Part shown: one piece after another, positions 43,302 to 53,469 of the stretch | How the letters are laid out: the number at the start of each line of letters is the position of its first letter | How positions within the stretch are numbered: the first letter of the stretch is position 1 | NCBI GenBank assembly: GCA_044224605.1 | Contig: JBGAKC010000010.1 | Location: 60,793-124,792 of the forward strand | DNA: 64,000 bases | Direction of reading: 5' to 3' | Source of the DNA: UBA7672 sp044224605 | Lineage (GTDB): Bacteria > Pseudomonadota > Alphaproteobacteria > Caulobacterales > Hyphomonadaceae | Notes under the pieces: model-generated | Databases searched by the model: none | What the model saw: the letters and a program-made list of their open reading frames with translations, nothing else | Told to the model about the DNA's origin: nothing | Program-made: the position numbers and the translations under genes

Positions 43302-44299
43302 GGGCTGCGGCCGGGCTGATTGCGATTGCACTGGCGGCGTGCGCAAGCGCGCCGGAGGCGGATGCGCCGGTGACGCGCGACAGCCTGCGGACGCTGCGCT
43401 GGATCGCGCCGGGGTCGGACAAGGTGAATGCGCTAACGACGCGGCCGGCGGCTTGCGCAATGGCGCCAATCGCCAAGGCCTCTGATGCAACAGGCCCTGG
43501 GCTAAGTGATCTGGACCGCTTCGCGATCGGGCGATTGGCGTTCGAAAGTTCCGCATTATTGGGTGGAGCAGCAGGGCGCATGGGGCTGTCCTGTTCGTCC
43601 TGCCACCTCAATGGCCGCGACAATGCGGACTTCTTTCTCGATGGCGTATCTGACGCGCCTGGCCGGGCTGACGTTACATCCAGTCTCTTGTCGAAGGTCA
43701 GAGGGGATGGTGCGTTCAACCCGACGCCTATTCCAGATCTGGCAAAAAAGGATGGGAAGCAGATACGCGATCGGCTGAGCCGGGAGTTCCGCGAGAAGGT
43801 GCACGGACTGGTTGTCGAGGAGTTTGACGGTCAGGAACCGCCGAAGGTCGTGTTTGATGCGCTGATCAGCTTTATGAATGCGCAGGATGTATCGAAATGC
43901 GGTGACCCACTGGCAAGAGTCCCGGTGCAGGCGAGAGATGACATCGCTGATGTTAAGGCGGCCATGACTCTCGCCGGAGCGCTTGAAGGTGCTGAGGGTA
44001 ATCGCGACGCGGCGCAGTTGATGGGGCGAATAGCGCGCGAGAGGCTGGGCGTCGTGCATGAGAAATTTGCGGCCGCCAATCAGGGCGACGTGCGCGATGC
44101 ACTCGTCTCGGCCAGCCGATCGATCGAGGCGTGGATGGCGGGAATGCCGGCGGAGGTTGGCGTCGGACACAAATCCGATCACGAGGGAAGGTTCGCGCGG
44201 GCGATGCAACTGATCGATGCGGCAGAGGCGGTGGTGCTGCCGAAAGAGTCGCGGTCGCTCTATGATCCTGACGTATTGCGTGCGGCGCTGGCGGAGTAG
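43298..44299 (+). CDS. c-type cytochrome-like lipoprotein
   Basis: A single CxxCH heme-binding motif (LSCSSCHLNGR) sits in a protein of about 333 residues. The GTG at 43370 gives a protein with no export signal. The same frame extends upstream with a perfect lipoprotein signal, LRAAAGLIAIALAACAS, and the only start-like codon is CTG 43298, overlapping the upstream TGA by 4 bp (CTGA). Export is required for heme attachment, so I extend the gene. Further conserved segments are DRFAIGRLAFES and RGDGAFNPTPIPDL. It may work with the CxxxC TPR protein encoded just upstream. Confidence 0.65.
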   Translation: MRAAAGLIAIALAACASAPEADAPVTRDSLRTLRWIAPGSDKVNALTTRPAACAMAPIAKASDATGPGLSDLDRFAIGRLAFESSALLGGAAGRMGLSCSSCHLNGRDNADFFLDGVSDAPGRADVTSSLLSKVRGDGAFNPTPIPDLAKKDGKQIRDRLSREFREKVHGLVVEEFDGQEPPKVVFDALISFMNAQDVSKCGDPLARVPVQARDDIADVKAAMTLAGALEGAEGNRDAAQLMGRIARERLGVVHEKFAAANQGDVRDALVSASRSIEAWMAGMPAEVGVGHKSDHEGRFARAMQLIDAAEAVVLPKESRSLYDPDVLRAALAE

Positions 44300-44352
44300 G
44301 CGCGCGGGATACCCCGCCTCCCGCTGAAGGTTCCCGTCGCTGCGCGAGGACT

Positions 44353-44375
44353 GCCGGGCAGGAGCCCGGCGGTCC
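44353..44375 (+). repeat. REP-like palindromic repeat, copy 2
   Basis: GCCGGGCAGGAGCCCGGCGG then TCC, between the cytochrome-like gene and rimP. It differs from copy 3 by one base and is preceded by a similar flank (GTCGCTGCGCGAGGACT here). Confidence 0.6.
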
Positions 44376-44466
44376 GGCCGTACCAGTGGCTGGAGGATGC
44401 AAATGAAAAGGGGCTCGACTTCCTGTTTCGAACCTCCTATATGCCCTCTCGAACCAGTTCTCACAT

Positions 44467-44502
44467 CGAAGCGGCGGCCCCGGGAACTGGGCCGCCGCTT
44501 CG
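44467..44502 (+). terminator. strong hairpin upstream of rimP
   Basis: CGAAGCGGCGGCCC (44467-44480) pairs perfectly with GGGCCGCCGCTTCG (44489-44502) over 14 bp around an 8-base loop, 48 bases before the rimP start. ATTT follows. It may insulate the operon from upstream transcription or form part of the rimP-nusA leader. Confidence 0.65.
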
Positions 44503-44550
44503 CATTTCCGGCCCGGTTTTCCGGTCAAAATCGAAGGCAGACGACCCCTT

Positions 44551-45219
44551 ATGCGGGCGCAAAGCGAACTTGAATTGCGTATTCTCGACATGGTCGAGCC
44601 GGTGGCGAAGAGCCTCGGGCTGGACGTCGTGCGGATACGCGTGACGGGATCGCAGACGCCGACGCTGCAGATCATGGCCGAGCGGCCGGACGGCACGATG
44701 ACGGTGGCGGCGTGCGCGAAGCTGAGCCGCGCGCTCAACCCAATCCTCGAAGTCGAGGATCCGATCGCGGGGGAATATTCGCTCGAAGTGTCCTCGCCCG
44801 GCATCGACCGGCCGCTGACGCGCAAGGGCGATTTCGCCAAGTGGCTCGGGCACGAGGTGAAGGTCGAGCTCAGCTATCCGAACGCGGAGGGGCGCAAGCG
44901 CTTCCATGGCTGGATCGAGAGTGAGACGGACGGCGTCGTGGCGCTGCGGCTGAAGGATGGCGGGAACGCGACGATCGCGGTCGACGATATGAGCCGCGCG
45001 ATGCTGGTGCTGACGGACAAGCTGATCCAGGACGCGCGGGCCAGGGGCCAGGCGGCGGCGGATGTGGCTGTCGATGAGGATGAAGAGGATCTCGACGGCG
45101 AGGCGGATGAGATGTCCGATGAAGCCGGCGAGGACTTCGACGATGTCGAGGTCGGTGACGAGGAAGAGTTCGACGACGAGGGTGAAGACCTCGACGACGA
45201 CGAAGACGAGAGGAAATAG
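44551..45219 (+). CDS. rimP: ribosome maturation factor RimP
   Basis: A 222-residue protein. RimP N domain: LGLDVVRIRVTGSQTPTLQI, CAKLSRALNPILEVEDPIAG, YSLEVSSPGIDRPLTRKGDF, the signature block. C-terminal SH3-like part: KRFHGWIESETDGVVALRL. From about residue 165 a 55-residue tail is almost entirely Asp/Glu and far more acidic than typical. RimP assists 30S assembly. It opens the classic rimP-nusA-ylxR-infB operon; nusA begins 5 bp after its stop. Confidence 0.95.
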   Translation: MRAQSELELRILDMVEPVAKSLGLDVVRIRVTGSQTPTLQIMAERPDGTMTVAACAKLSRALNPILEVEDPIAGEYSLEVSSPGIDRPLTRKGDFAKWLGHEVKVELSYPNAEGRKRFHGWIESETDGVVALRLKDGGNATIAVDDMSRAMLVLTDKLIQDARARGQAAADVAVDEDEEDLDGEADEMSDEAGEDFDDVEVGDEEEFDDEGEDLDDDEDERK

Positions 45220-45224
45220 GGAAA

Positions 45225-46940
45225 ATGGCTACCGGAGCAGTTTCGGCTAACAGGCTGGAAATCCTGCAGATCGCGAACGCGGTCGCGGCGGAGAAATCCA
45301 TCGACAAGCGCATCGTGCTCGAGGCGATGGAAGAGGCGATCCAGAAGGCGGCGCGCTCGCGCTATGGGCTGGAGCACGACATCCGCGCGGAGATCAATCC
45401 TGATAGCGGCGAGACGCGCCTGTGGCGCGTGCAGACTGTCGTGGAGACGGTCGAGAATCCGGTGACGCAGATCACGCTCGCCGAAGGCAAGAAGATGGAT
45501 CCCGAGGCCGAGATCGGCAACGAGTTCCGCGAAGAACTGCCGCCGTTCGAATTCGGTCGCGTCGCCGCTCAGACCGCGAAGCAGGTGATTACGGGCAAGG
45601 TCCGTGAAGCCGAGCGGGCCCGTCAGTACAACGACTTCAAGGACCGCGTCGGCGAGATCATCAACGGCACGGTGAAGCGCGTCGAATACGGCCACGTGAT
45701 CGTTGACCTCGGCAAGGCCGAAGGCGTGATCCGCCGCAATGACGGCATCCCGCGCGAGAACTTCAACACGGGCGACCGCGTGCGCTCGTACCTCTACAAG
45801 GTCTCGTCCGAAGCCAAGGGCCCGCAGATTTTCCTGTCGCGCTCGCACCCGAGCTTCATGATTGCGCTGTTCGCGCAGGAAGTTCCCGAGGTCTATGAAG
45901 GCGTGATCGAGATCAAGGCCTGCGCCCGTGATCCGGGTTCGCGCGCCAAGATCGGCGTGTTCAGCCATGACAACTCCATTGACCCCGTGGGCGCGTGCGT
46001 CGGCATGCGCGGCGCGCGCGTGCAGGCGGTGGTGTCGGAACTCGGCGGGGAAAAGATCGACATCATTCCGTGGTCGCAGGACGATGCGACCTTCATCGTC
46101 AACGCGCTGCAGCCGGCGGAAGTCTCCAAGGTCGTGATCGACGAGGAAGAAGGCCGCGTCGAAGTCGTGGTGGAAGAAAGCCAGTTCCCGCTGGCGATCG
46201 GCCGCCGTGGCCAGAACGTGCGTCTCGCCTCGCAGCTCACCGGCTGGCAGATCGACTTGATGACGGAAGCGGCTGACTCGGAACGCCGTCAGCGCGAGTT
46301 CAAGGAGCGCACCGACCTGTTCCAGAAGGCTCTCGATGCGGACGAAACACTCGCCCAGCTGCTGGCCTCGGAAGGCTTCGAGACCGTGGAAGAGATCGCC
46401 TATGTCGAGATCGAGCAGCTGGCCTCGATCGAAGGCTTCGACGAGGAAGTGGCCTCGGAACTCCAGCAGCGCGCGCGCGAATACCTCGAGAAGCTGACGG
46501 CCGAGCTGGTCGCCAAGCGGAAAGAACTGGGCGTCACGGACGAAGTGGCCGACATGGAAGGCGTCACGCCCGCCATGGCCGTCAAGTTCGGCGAGAACGG
46601 CGTCAAGACCATCGACGATCTCGCGGGCCTCGTGCCGGACGATCTCGTCGGCTGGAAGGAGCCGGGTCCGGACGGCAAGCCGAAATTCGTGCCGGGCCTT
46701 CTCGATAAGGGCGACATGAGCCGCGACGACGCGGAGTTGTTCATCCTCAAGGCGCGCGTGGCGGCCGGCTGGGTCGAGCCGCAGGCGCTGGAAGATGCGC
46801 TGGCGGCCCGCGCCGCGGCGCTCGATGCGGAAGAAGCCGAACTCGATGCGGCTGGCGCCGAAACACCGGCGGACACGGCCCGCAGCCGTGGCGACGAGCT
46901 GTTCAACCTGAAGGGGGCGAATGCCTCAAGCGACCAGTGA
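45225..46940 (+). CDS. nusA: transcription termination/antitermination factor NusA
   Basis: A 571-residue NusA: N-terminal RNAP-binding domain (1-135), S1 domain (about 140-200, GEIINGTVKRVEYGHVIVDL), KH1 and KH2 (DPVGACVGMRGARVQAVVSE and FPLAIGRRGQNVRLASQLTG), then two helix-hairpin acidic repeats (LLASEGFETVEEIAYVEIEQ and related). It binds RNA polymerase and modulates pausing, termination and antitermination. The length suits alphaproteobacterial NusA. Its 3' end overlaps ylxR by 20 bp. Confidence 0.97.
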   Translation: MATGAVSANRLEILQIANAVAAEKSIDKRIVLEAMEEAIQKAARSRYGLEHDIRAEINPDSGETRLWRVQTVVETVENPVTQITLAEGKKMDPEAEIGNEFREELPPFEFGRVAAQTAKQVITGKVREAERARQYNDFKDRVGEIINGTVKRVEYGHVIVDLGKAEGVIRRNDGIPRENFNTGDRVRSYLYKVSSEAKGPQIFLSRSHPSFMIALFAQEVPEVYEGVIEIKACARDPGSRAKIGVFSHDNSIDPVGACVGMRGARVQAVVSELGGEKIDIIPWSQDDATFIVNALQPAEVSKVVIDEEEGRVEVVVEESQFPLAIGRRGQNVRLASQLTGWQIDLMTEAADSERRQREFKERTDLFQKALDADETLAQLLASEGFETVEEIAYVEIEQLASIEGFDEEVASELQQRAREYLEKLTAELVAKRKELGVTDEVADMEGVTPAMAVKFGENGVKTIDDLAGLVPDDLVGWKEPGPDGKPKFVPGLLDKGDMSRDDAELFILKARVAAGWVEPQALEDALAARAAALDAEEAELDAAGAETPADTARSRGDELFNLKGANASSDQ

Positions 46941-47697
46941 TGGCGAGCTGAGCGGCAATCATGAGGCCGAAACCGACGCGGGTCCGCCCCGCGCCGGCAA
47001 GGCGGGTGCGCGTGAGCCTGAGCGCCGCTGCATCGTCACGATGGAGCGGCGCGAACAGGGCGAGATGATCCGGTTCGTGCTGTCGCCGGACGGTCATGTG
47101 ATGGCCGATCTTGCGGCGCGCCTGCCGGGCAGGGGCGCGTGGGTGACGGCCAGCGCCGAGGCGATCGACCTTGCCGTGAAGAAAGGCGCTTTCAACCGGG
47201 CGTTCAAAACCCAGGTGAAAGTTGCGCCGGACCTTTCCGTTCAGACAGAAATCCTGCTGGCGAAGCGGATTCTTGACCAGCTCGGCCTCGCAAAGCGCTC
47301 GGGCGATCTCATATTGGGCTTCGAACAGGTGCGCGAAGCCGTGCGCGAGGCCCGCCCAGGGTGCCTGATCGAAGCTTCAGATGGTTCCGAGGACCAGCGC
47401 CAGAAGGTGCTCGCCCTGGTGAAGGGGCTCTACGGCCCCGATCAGGACGAGGCTGGTAAACCCGCTGGAAACCGTGAACTTCCCCCTGTCGTCGGCTGTT
47501 TTTCGGGCGATGAATTGGGCATGGCCTTGGGGCGCGAGCGTGTGATACACGCATGCCTCAAATATGGCCGTATAGCGCACGCCTGGATGGGGGAGCTGGC
47601 GAGGCTTTCCGGGTTCCGGCGTGTCTGGCTGCCAGACTGGCAGCCGCCCTCCGGTTCCGGGAGTGGCGCTACGGGGCGAAACATTGAAGAGAGCTAG
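46921..47697 (+). CDS. YlxR-type RNA-binding protein (DUF448) with L7Ae-like region
   Basis: A 258-residue protein overlapping nusA by 20 bp, with ribosome site AAGGGGG. The YlxR fold at about 34-110 has EPERRCIVTMERREQGEMIR (variant of RxCixt...LlR), VMADLAARLPGRGAWV and AFNRAFKTQV. Residues about 115-205 resemble an L7Ae-like domain (KRILDQLGLAKRSGDLILGF). This two-domain form is standard in alphaproteobacteria. YlxR binds RNase P RNA in other bacteria. The C-terminus (about 205-258) is variable. Confidence 0.88.
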   Translation: MPQATSDGELSGNHEAETDAGPPRAGKAGAREPERRCIVTMERREQGEMIRFVLSPDGHVMADLAARLPGRGAWVTASAEAIDLAVKKGAFNRAFKTQVKVAPDLSVQTEILLAKRILDQLGLAKRSGDLILGFEQVREAVREARPGCLIEASDGSEDQRQKVLALVKGLYGPDQDEAGKPAGNRELPPVVGCFSGDELGMALGRERVIHACLKYGRIAHAWMGELARLSGFRRVWLPDWQPPSGSGSGATGRNIEES

Positions 47698-47735
47698 GCC
47701 CGTGTCTCCGGGGGCGATCCTCCGGGCACACGGGC
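47698..47735 (+). promoter_or_regulatory. hairpin in the ylxR-infB gap
   Basis: GCCCGTGT (47698-47705) and ACACGGGC (47728-47735) pair perfectly, enclosing a GC-rich inner part that can pair partly (CTCCGGGGG with CCTCCGG). It lies 55 bases before the infB TTG. It could be a processing site, an attenuator or a leader element; no T-run follows, so it is not a simple terminator. Confidence 0.45.
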
Positions 47736-47790
47736 ATGAACTTCCGGCGACGCCGGTTCGAGCGACAAGACCTGAAGCGAAGAGAACGAA

Positions 47791-50658
47791 TTGAGCGATA
47801 CGAAAGATGATAACTCGGGACGCCGTCCGCTGACGCTGAAGCGGTCGGACACCGGAACGGTGAAGCAGAGCTTCTCCCACGGCCGCTCCAAGCAGGTGGC
47901 GGTCGAGGTGAAGAAGAAGAAGGTTGTCTTGGCTCCGGGCGCACAGCCCAAGCCGGCGGCTCGCGCCGCTGAGCCCGAGAAAAAGCCGGCCGGCGCCGCT
48001 GCCGCTGCGGCGCAGCCGACGGCTGCTCAGGAGGCTGTCAAGAAGTCGAACTTCTCCGAAGCCGAACTCAAGGCCCGCAAGGCCGCGATCGACGCCGCCC
48101 GCGCCGATCAGGAGCGCCGCCGCGCCGAACAGGAAGCGATCGAGGAAGCCAACCGCCGCCGCGCCGAGGAAGCGCGCCGGATGGCCGAGGAAGAAAAGCG
48201 CCGTCAGGAAGCTTCGGCGCGTGGTGATGTCGCCCCGCAGACCCGTGACGATGAAGACGACGGCGAGCGTGAACGTGGCGGCCGTGGCGGCCGTGGCGGC
48301 GGCGGTGGTGACCGTGGCGACTTCCGGCGTGACACGCGTGGCGCTCCCCCGCGTACGGGCGCAACCAGCTATAGCGGCGACCGCGCCGCGCCTCCGCGTG
48401 GACCGGGCGGGGCTGTTCGCGTGCGCCCCGATGGTGACCGTCCGCGTGGTCCGGGCGGACCGCGTGGGCCTGGCGGCCCCGGCGGGGATCGCGGGCCGCG
48501 TCCGGGTGGTTTTTCGGGCGATCGTCCGCGTGGACCGGGTGGTCCCGGCGGTCCTGGCCGTGGACCGGGTGGTCCTGGCGGTCGCGGCCCCGGCGGCGGA
48601 CCGCGTCCGCTTGCTCCGCTGGATCCGGATGAACTGACGCCGCTGAGCGAACTCGGCGGACGCGTCAAGCGCGTGAAGAGCGCGGGCGACAACGAGCCGA
48701 CGGGCGAGAACCGCCCGGCCCGCAAGGACGAGCCGAAACGCCGTCAGGGCAGGCTGACGATTTCGGCCGCGCTCGGAGACGACGAGGACAGGCAGCGTTC
48801 CTACGCCGCCGTGAAGCGCGCGCGTGAGCGTGAGCGTGACCGGCGTCTGAAACTGGCGGGCGGCGCGGGCGAAAAAGTTTCGCGCGAAGTCATCCTGCCG
48901 GAGTCGATCACGGTCGCTGATCTCGCCAACCGCATGAGCGAGCGCCAGGCCGACGTCGTGAAGTTCATGATGCAGCAGGGCGAACTCGTCCGCTCGACCG
49001 ACGTGCTGGACGCCGACACTGCCCAGCTGATCGTCGAGGAATTCGGCCACACCGTGAAACGCGTGGCGGAATCGGATGTCGAGATCGGCCTCGAAGGCAA
49101 GGAAGACATCGACGATCACCTCGAGCCGCGCCCGCCTGTGGTGACGGTCATGGGTCACGTCGACCACGGCAAGACGTCGCTCCTGGATGCGCTGCGCCAG
49201 ACAGATGTGGTTTCCGGCGAAGCCGGCGGCATCACGCAGCACATCGGCGCCTATCAGGTGCAGCTCAAGTCGGGGGAAAAGATCACCTTCCTCGACACGC
49301 CGGGCCACGCCGCGTTCTCTTCAATGCGTGCGCGGGGCGCCAACGCCACCGACATCGTCATCCTCGTGGTGGCGGCGGACGATGGGGTGATGCCGCAGAC
49401 GATCGAGGCGATCCAGCACGCGAAGGCGGCGAACGCGCCGATCATCGTAGCGGTCAACAAGGTCGACAAGCACGACGCCAGGCCGGAAAACGTGCTGACG
49501 CAGCTGCTGCAGTATGATGTGCAGGTCGAAGCCATGGGCGGCCAGACCCCGGCCGTGTTCGTTTCAGCCCTCAAGAAGACCGGCCTCGACGAACTCACCG
49601 ACACGATCACGGCCATGGCCGAGCTCCTCGAACTCAAGGCCAACCCGGACCGCGACGCGGACGGCGTGGTCATCGAATCCAAGCTCGACAAGGGCAGGGG
49701 TCCGGTGGCGACGGTGCTGGTCAAGCGCGGCACGCTGAAGCGCGGCGACATCGTGGTCGCCGGCGGCCAGTGGGGCCGGGTGAAGGCGCTCAACAACGAG
49801 CGTGGCCAGCAGGTCGAAGACGCGCGTCCCGCGACGCCGATCGAGATTCTCGGCCTCGATGGCGCCCCCGATCCGGGCGATCAGTTCGTGGTGGTGGATA
49901 GCGAGGCTCGCGCCCGCGAGATCACTGACTACCGCCTGCGCACCAAGCGCAACAAGACGGGTCCGGCGGCGCGGGCGGGCACTTCGCTCGACCAGATGCT
50001 CGCACGGATCAAGGAAGGCGGCGGCGCGGCCGGCGGCGGCCTGAAAGAGGCCGTGTTCCTCGTCAAAGGCGACGTGCAGGGTTCGGTGGAAGCGATCACG
50101 CAATCGCTTGAGAAGCTGTCGACCGATGAAGTCCGCGCGCGTGTCGTGCTGGGCGCCGTCGGCGGCATCTCGGAGAGCGACGTGCAGCTCGCGATCTCGG
50201 CCAATGCGCCGATCATCGCGTTCAACGTCCGCGCCAATAAGCAGGCGCGCGACCTGGCCGAGCGCGAAGGCGTCGAGATCCGCTACTATTCGATCATCTA
50301 CAACCTGATCGACGACGTGAAGAACACGCTGTCGGGCATGCTGGCGCCGGAACGCCGCGAGACGTTCCTGGGCTACGCAGAGATCCTTCAGATCTTCAAC
50401 ATCTCGAAGGTCGGCAAGGTTGCCGGTTGTCGCGTGTCGGAAGGCATTGTGCGTCGCGGTTCAGGCGTCCGCCTGCTGCGCGACAACGTCGTGATCCACG
50501 AGGGCACGCTGTCCATCCTGAAGCGCTTCAAGGACGAAGTCCCGGAAGTGAAGCAGGGCATGGAATGCGGCATGGCCTTCGCCAACTACCAGGACATCCG
50601 CGAAGGCGACCAGATCGAGTGCTTCCAGGTGGAGCTGATCGAGCGGAAGCTGGAGTAG
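47791..50658 (+). CDS. infB: translation initiation factor IF-2
   Basis: A 955-residue IF-2 with a TTG start (47791), giving the usual alphaproteobacterial opening (RRPLTLKRSDTGTVKQSFSH). Residues 80-150 are Ala/Arg/Glu helical and 160-272 are Gly/Arg/Pro low complexity with RGG and GPGGP repeats. IF2_N follows at about 370-425. The G domain begins at about 448: GHVDHGKT (G1, 455-462), DTPGHAAF (G3), NKVDKHD (G4). Domains II to IV follow. It places fMet-tRNA on the 30S subunit. Terminated by a strong hairpin. Confidence 0.97.
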   Translation: MSDTKDDNSGRRPLTLKRSDTGTVKQSFSHGRSKQVAVEVKKKKVVLAPGAQPKPAARAAEPEKKPAGAAAAAAQPTAAQEAVKKSNFSEAELKARKAAIDAARADQERRRAEQEAIEEANRRRAEEARRMAEEEKRRQEASARGDVAPQTRDDEDDGERERGGRGGRGGGGGDRGDFRRDTRGAPPRTGATSYSGDRAAPPRGPGGAVRVRPDGDRPRGPGGPRGPGGPGGDRGPRPGGFSGDRPRGPGGPGGPGRGPGGPGGRGPGGGPRPLAPLDPDELTPLSELGGRVKRVKSAGDNEPTGENRPARKDEPKRRQGRLTISAALGDDEDRQRSYAAVKRARERERDRRLKLAGGAGEKVSREVILPESITVADLANRMSERQADVVKFMMQQGELVRSTDVLDADTAQLIVEEFGHTVKRVAESDVEIGLEGKEDIDDHLEPRPPVVTVMGHVDHGKTSLLDALRQTDVVSGEAGGITQHIGAYQVQLKSGEKITFLDTPGHAAFSSMRARGANATDIVILVVAADDGVMPQTIEAIQHAKAANAPIIVAVNKVDKHDARPENVLTQLLQYDVQVEAMGGQTPAVFVSALKKTGLDELTDTITAMAELLELKANPDRDADGVVIESKLDKGRGPVATVLVKRGTLKRGDIVVAGGQWGRVKALNNERGQQVEDARPATPIEILGLDGAPDPGDQFVVVDSEARAREITDYRLRTKRNKTGPAARAGTSLDQMLARIKEGGGAAGGGLKEAVFLVKGDVQGSVEAITQSLEKLSTDEVRARVVLGAVGGISESDVQLAISANAPIIAFNVRANKQARDLAEREGVEIRYYSIIYNLIDDVKNTLSGMLAPERRETFLGYAEILQIFNISKVGKVAGCRVSEGIVRRGSGVRLLRDNVVIHEGTLSILKRFKDEVPEVKQGMECGMAFANYQDIREGDQIECFQVELIERKLE

Positions 50659-50680
50659 GATTTAGCTGCAGAATCCAAGC

Positions 50681-50710
50681 AAAAGGCCCGGGTTTCCGCC
50701 CGGGCCTTTT
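50681..50710 (+). terminator. intrinsic terminator after infB
   Basis: AAAAGGCCCGGG (50681-50692), 6-base loop, CCCGGGCCTTTT (50699-50710): a perfect 12-bp stem ending in four Ts, 22 bases past the infB stop. It is symmetric and could work on both strands. Confidence 0.93.
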
Positions 50711-50817
50711 CAATTTCACCGACCAGTTGAACGGCATGTTCACCAAAAGTTGGCATGGTTGCGCGTAGAGCAACCGTTCGCTTTGCAGGCGGCGGTGCCA
50801 CGCGACCGGAGGCCAAC

Positions 50818-50973
50818 ATGCATCAGGCTTCAATCCTCTTCACGGCCGCCGTGATGGCGATGGCCGGGGCGTGGTATGTCATGCAGGACATGACGCTGAA
50901 CTATGACGCGGCCGCACCTGCTGCGGAACAGCATGCGGCGATGGTTCCGACGGCTGAACCGCTGGCGGAATAG
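50818..50973 (+). CDS. small membrane-anchored protein (51 residues)
   Basis: MHQASILFTAAVMAMAGAWY, then a 30-residue Ala-rich acidic tail. One N-terminal membrane helix (about 4-20). The ribosome site CCGGAGGCCAAC is excellent, and the gene stands between a terminator and a repeat pair, so it is probably real and monocistronic. No family recognised. Confidence 0.55.
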   Translation: MHQASILFTAAVMAMAGAWYVMQDMTLNYDAAAPAAEQHAAMVPTAEPLAE

Positions 50974-50979
50974 GCCGCA

Positions 50980-51001
50980 GGACCGCCGGGCGCCTGCCCG
51001 G
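50980..51001 (-). repeat. REP-like palindromic repeat, copy 3 (inverted)
   Basis: On the minus strand it reads CCGGGCAGGCGCCCGGCGGT then CC. It starts 7 bases after the small gene's stop. It is in inverse orientation to copy 4 (51051-51072), so 12-bp arms (GGACCGCCGGGC and GCCCGGCGGTCC) can pair over the 69 bases between them. Confidence 0.65.
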
Positions 51002-51050
51002 AAGTCGCTGCGGAGCAGTGAATACAATAGCCCCGCTATGCGCCGCTCTG

Positions 51051-51072
51051 ACGGGCGGCAGCCCGGCGGTCC
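51051..51072 (+). repeat. REP-like palindromic repeat, copy 4
   Basis: ACGGGCGGCAGCCCGGCGGT then CC. The right half is identical to copies 2 and 3, the left half differs at four positions. It forms a REP-pair with copy 3 upstream of the DUF6351 gene. Confidence 0.6.
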
Positions 51073-51158
51073 GGTTCTCACCGAAATGTGCCTGACTTTC
51101 GCGGCGTCGCGGCTATTCTCCTTCCAACGGGCAATAGTTCCGGCGGAGGGAGAAGGTG

Positions 51159-53279
<2,121 letters not shown>

Positions 53280-53301
53280 GCGCATCGGCATCGGACGGCA
53301 T

Positions 53302-53334
53302 GGGCCCTGTCACCCGTTTTGGGTAACGGGGCCC
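53302..53334 (+). terminator. hairpin after the DUF6351 gene
   Basis: GGGCCCTGTCACCC (53302-53315), loop GTTTT, GGGTAACGGGGCCC (53321-53334): 14 positions with one mismatch and one G-T pair. It lies 22 bases after the stop. No T-run after the stem, so termination is probable but not certain. Confidence 0.55.
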
Positions 53335-53469
53335 CGATCCGTAAAAGCGAAGGGCCCTCGCCTTAAGGGTGTGGTGAACAGGCAGCGGTAGACGGATACG
53401 CGCGGCCTGAACTCGCCGGCGTTCCGGGAACACGATCTCCGGCGGCTGGTGCAGGCGCAAGGAGTTGCC

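Noticed and set aside
47745..47765. T-loop-like GGTTCGAGC suggesting a tRNA before infB
   Set aside because: No acceptor stem, D-loop or anticodon arm can be drawn around it.
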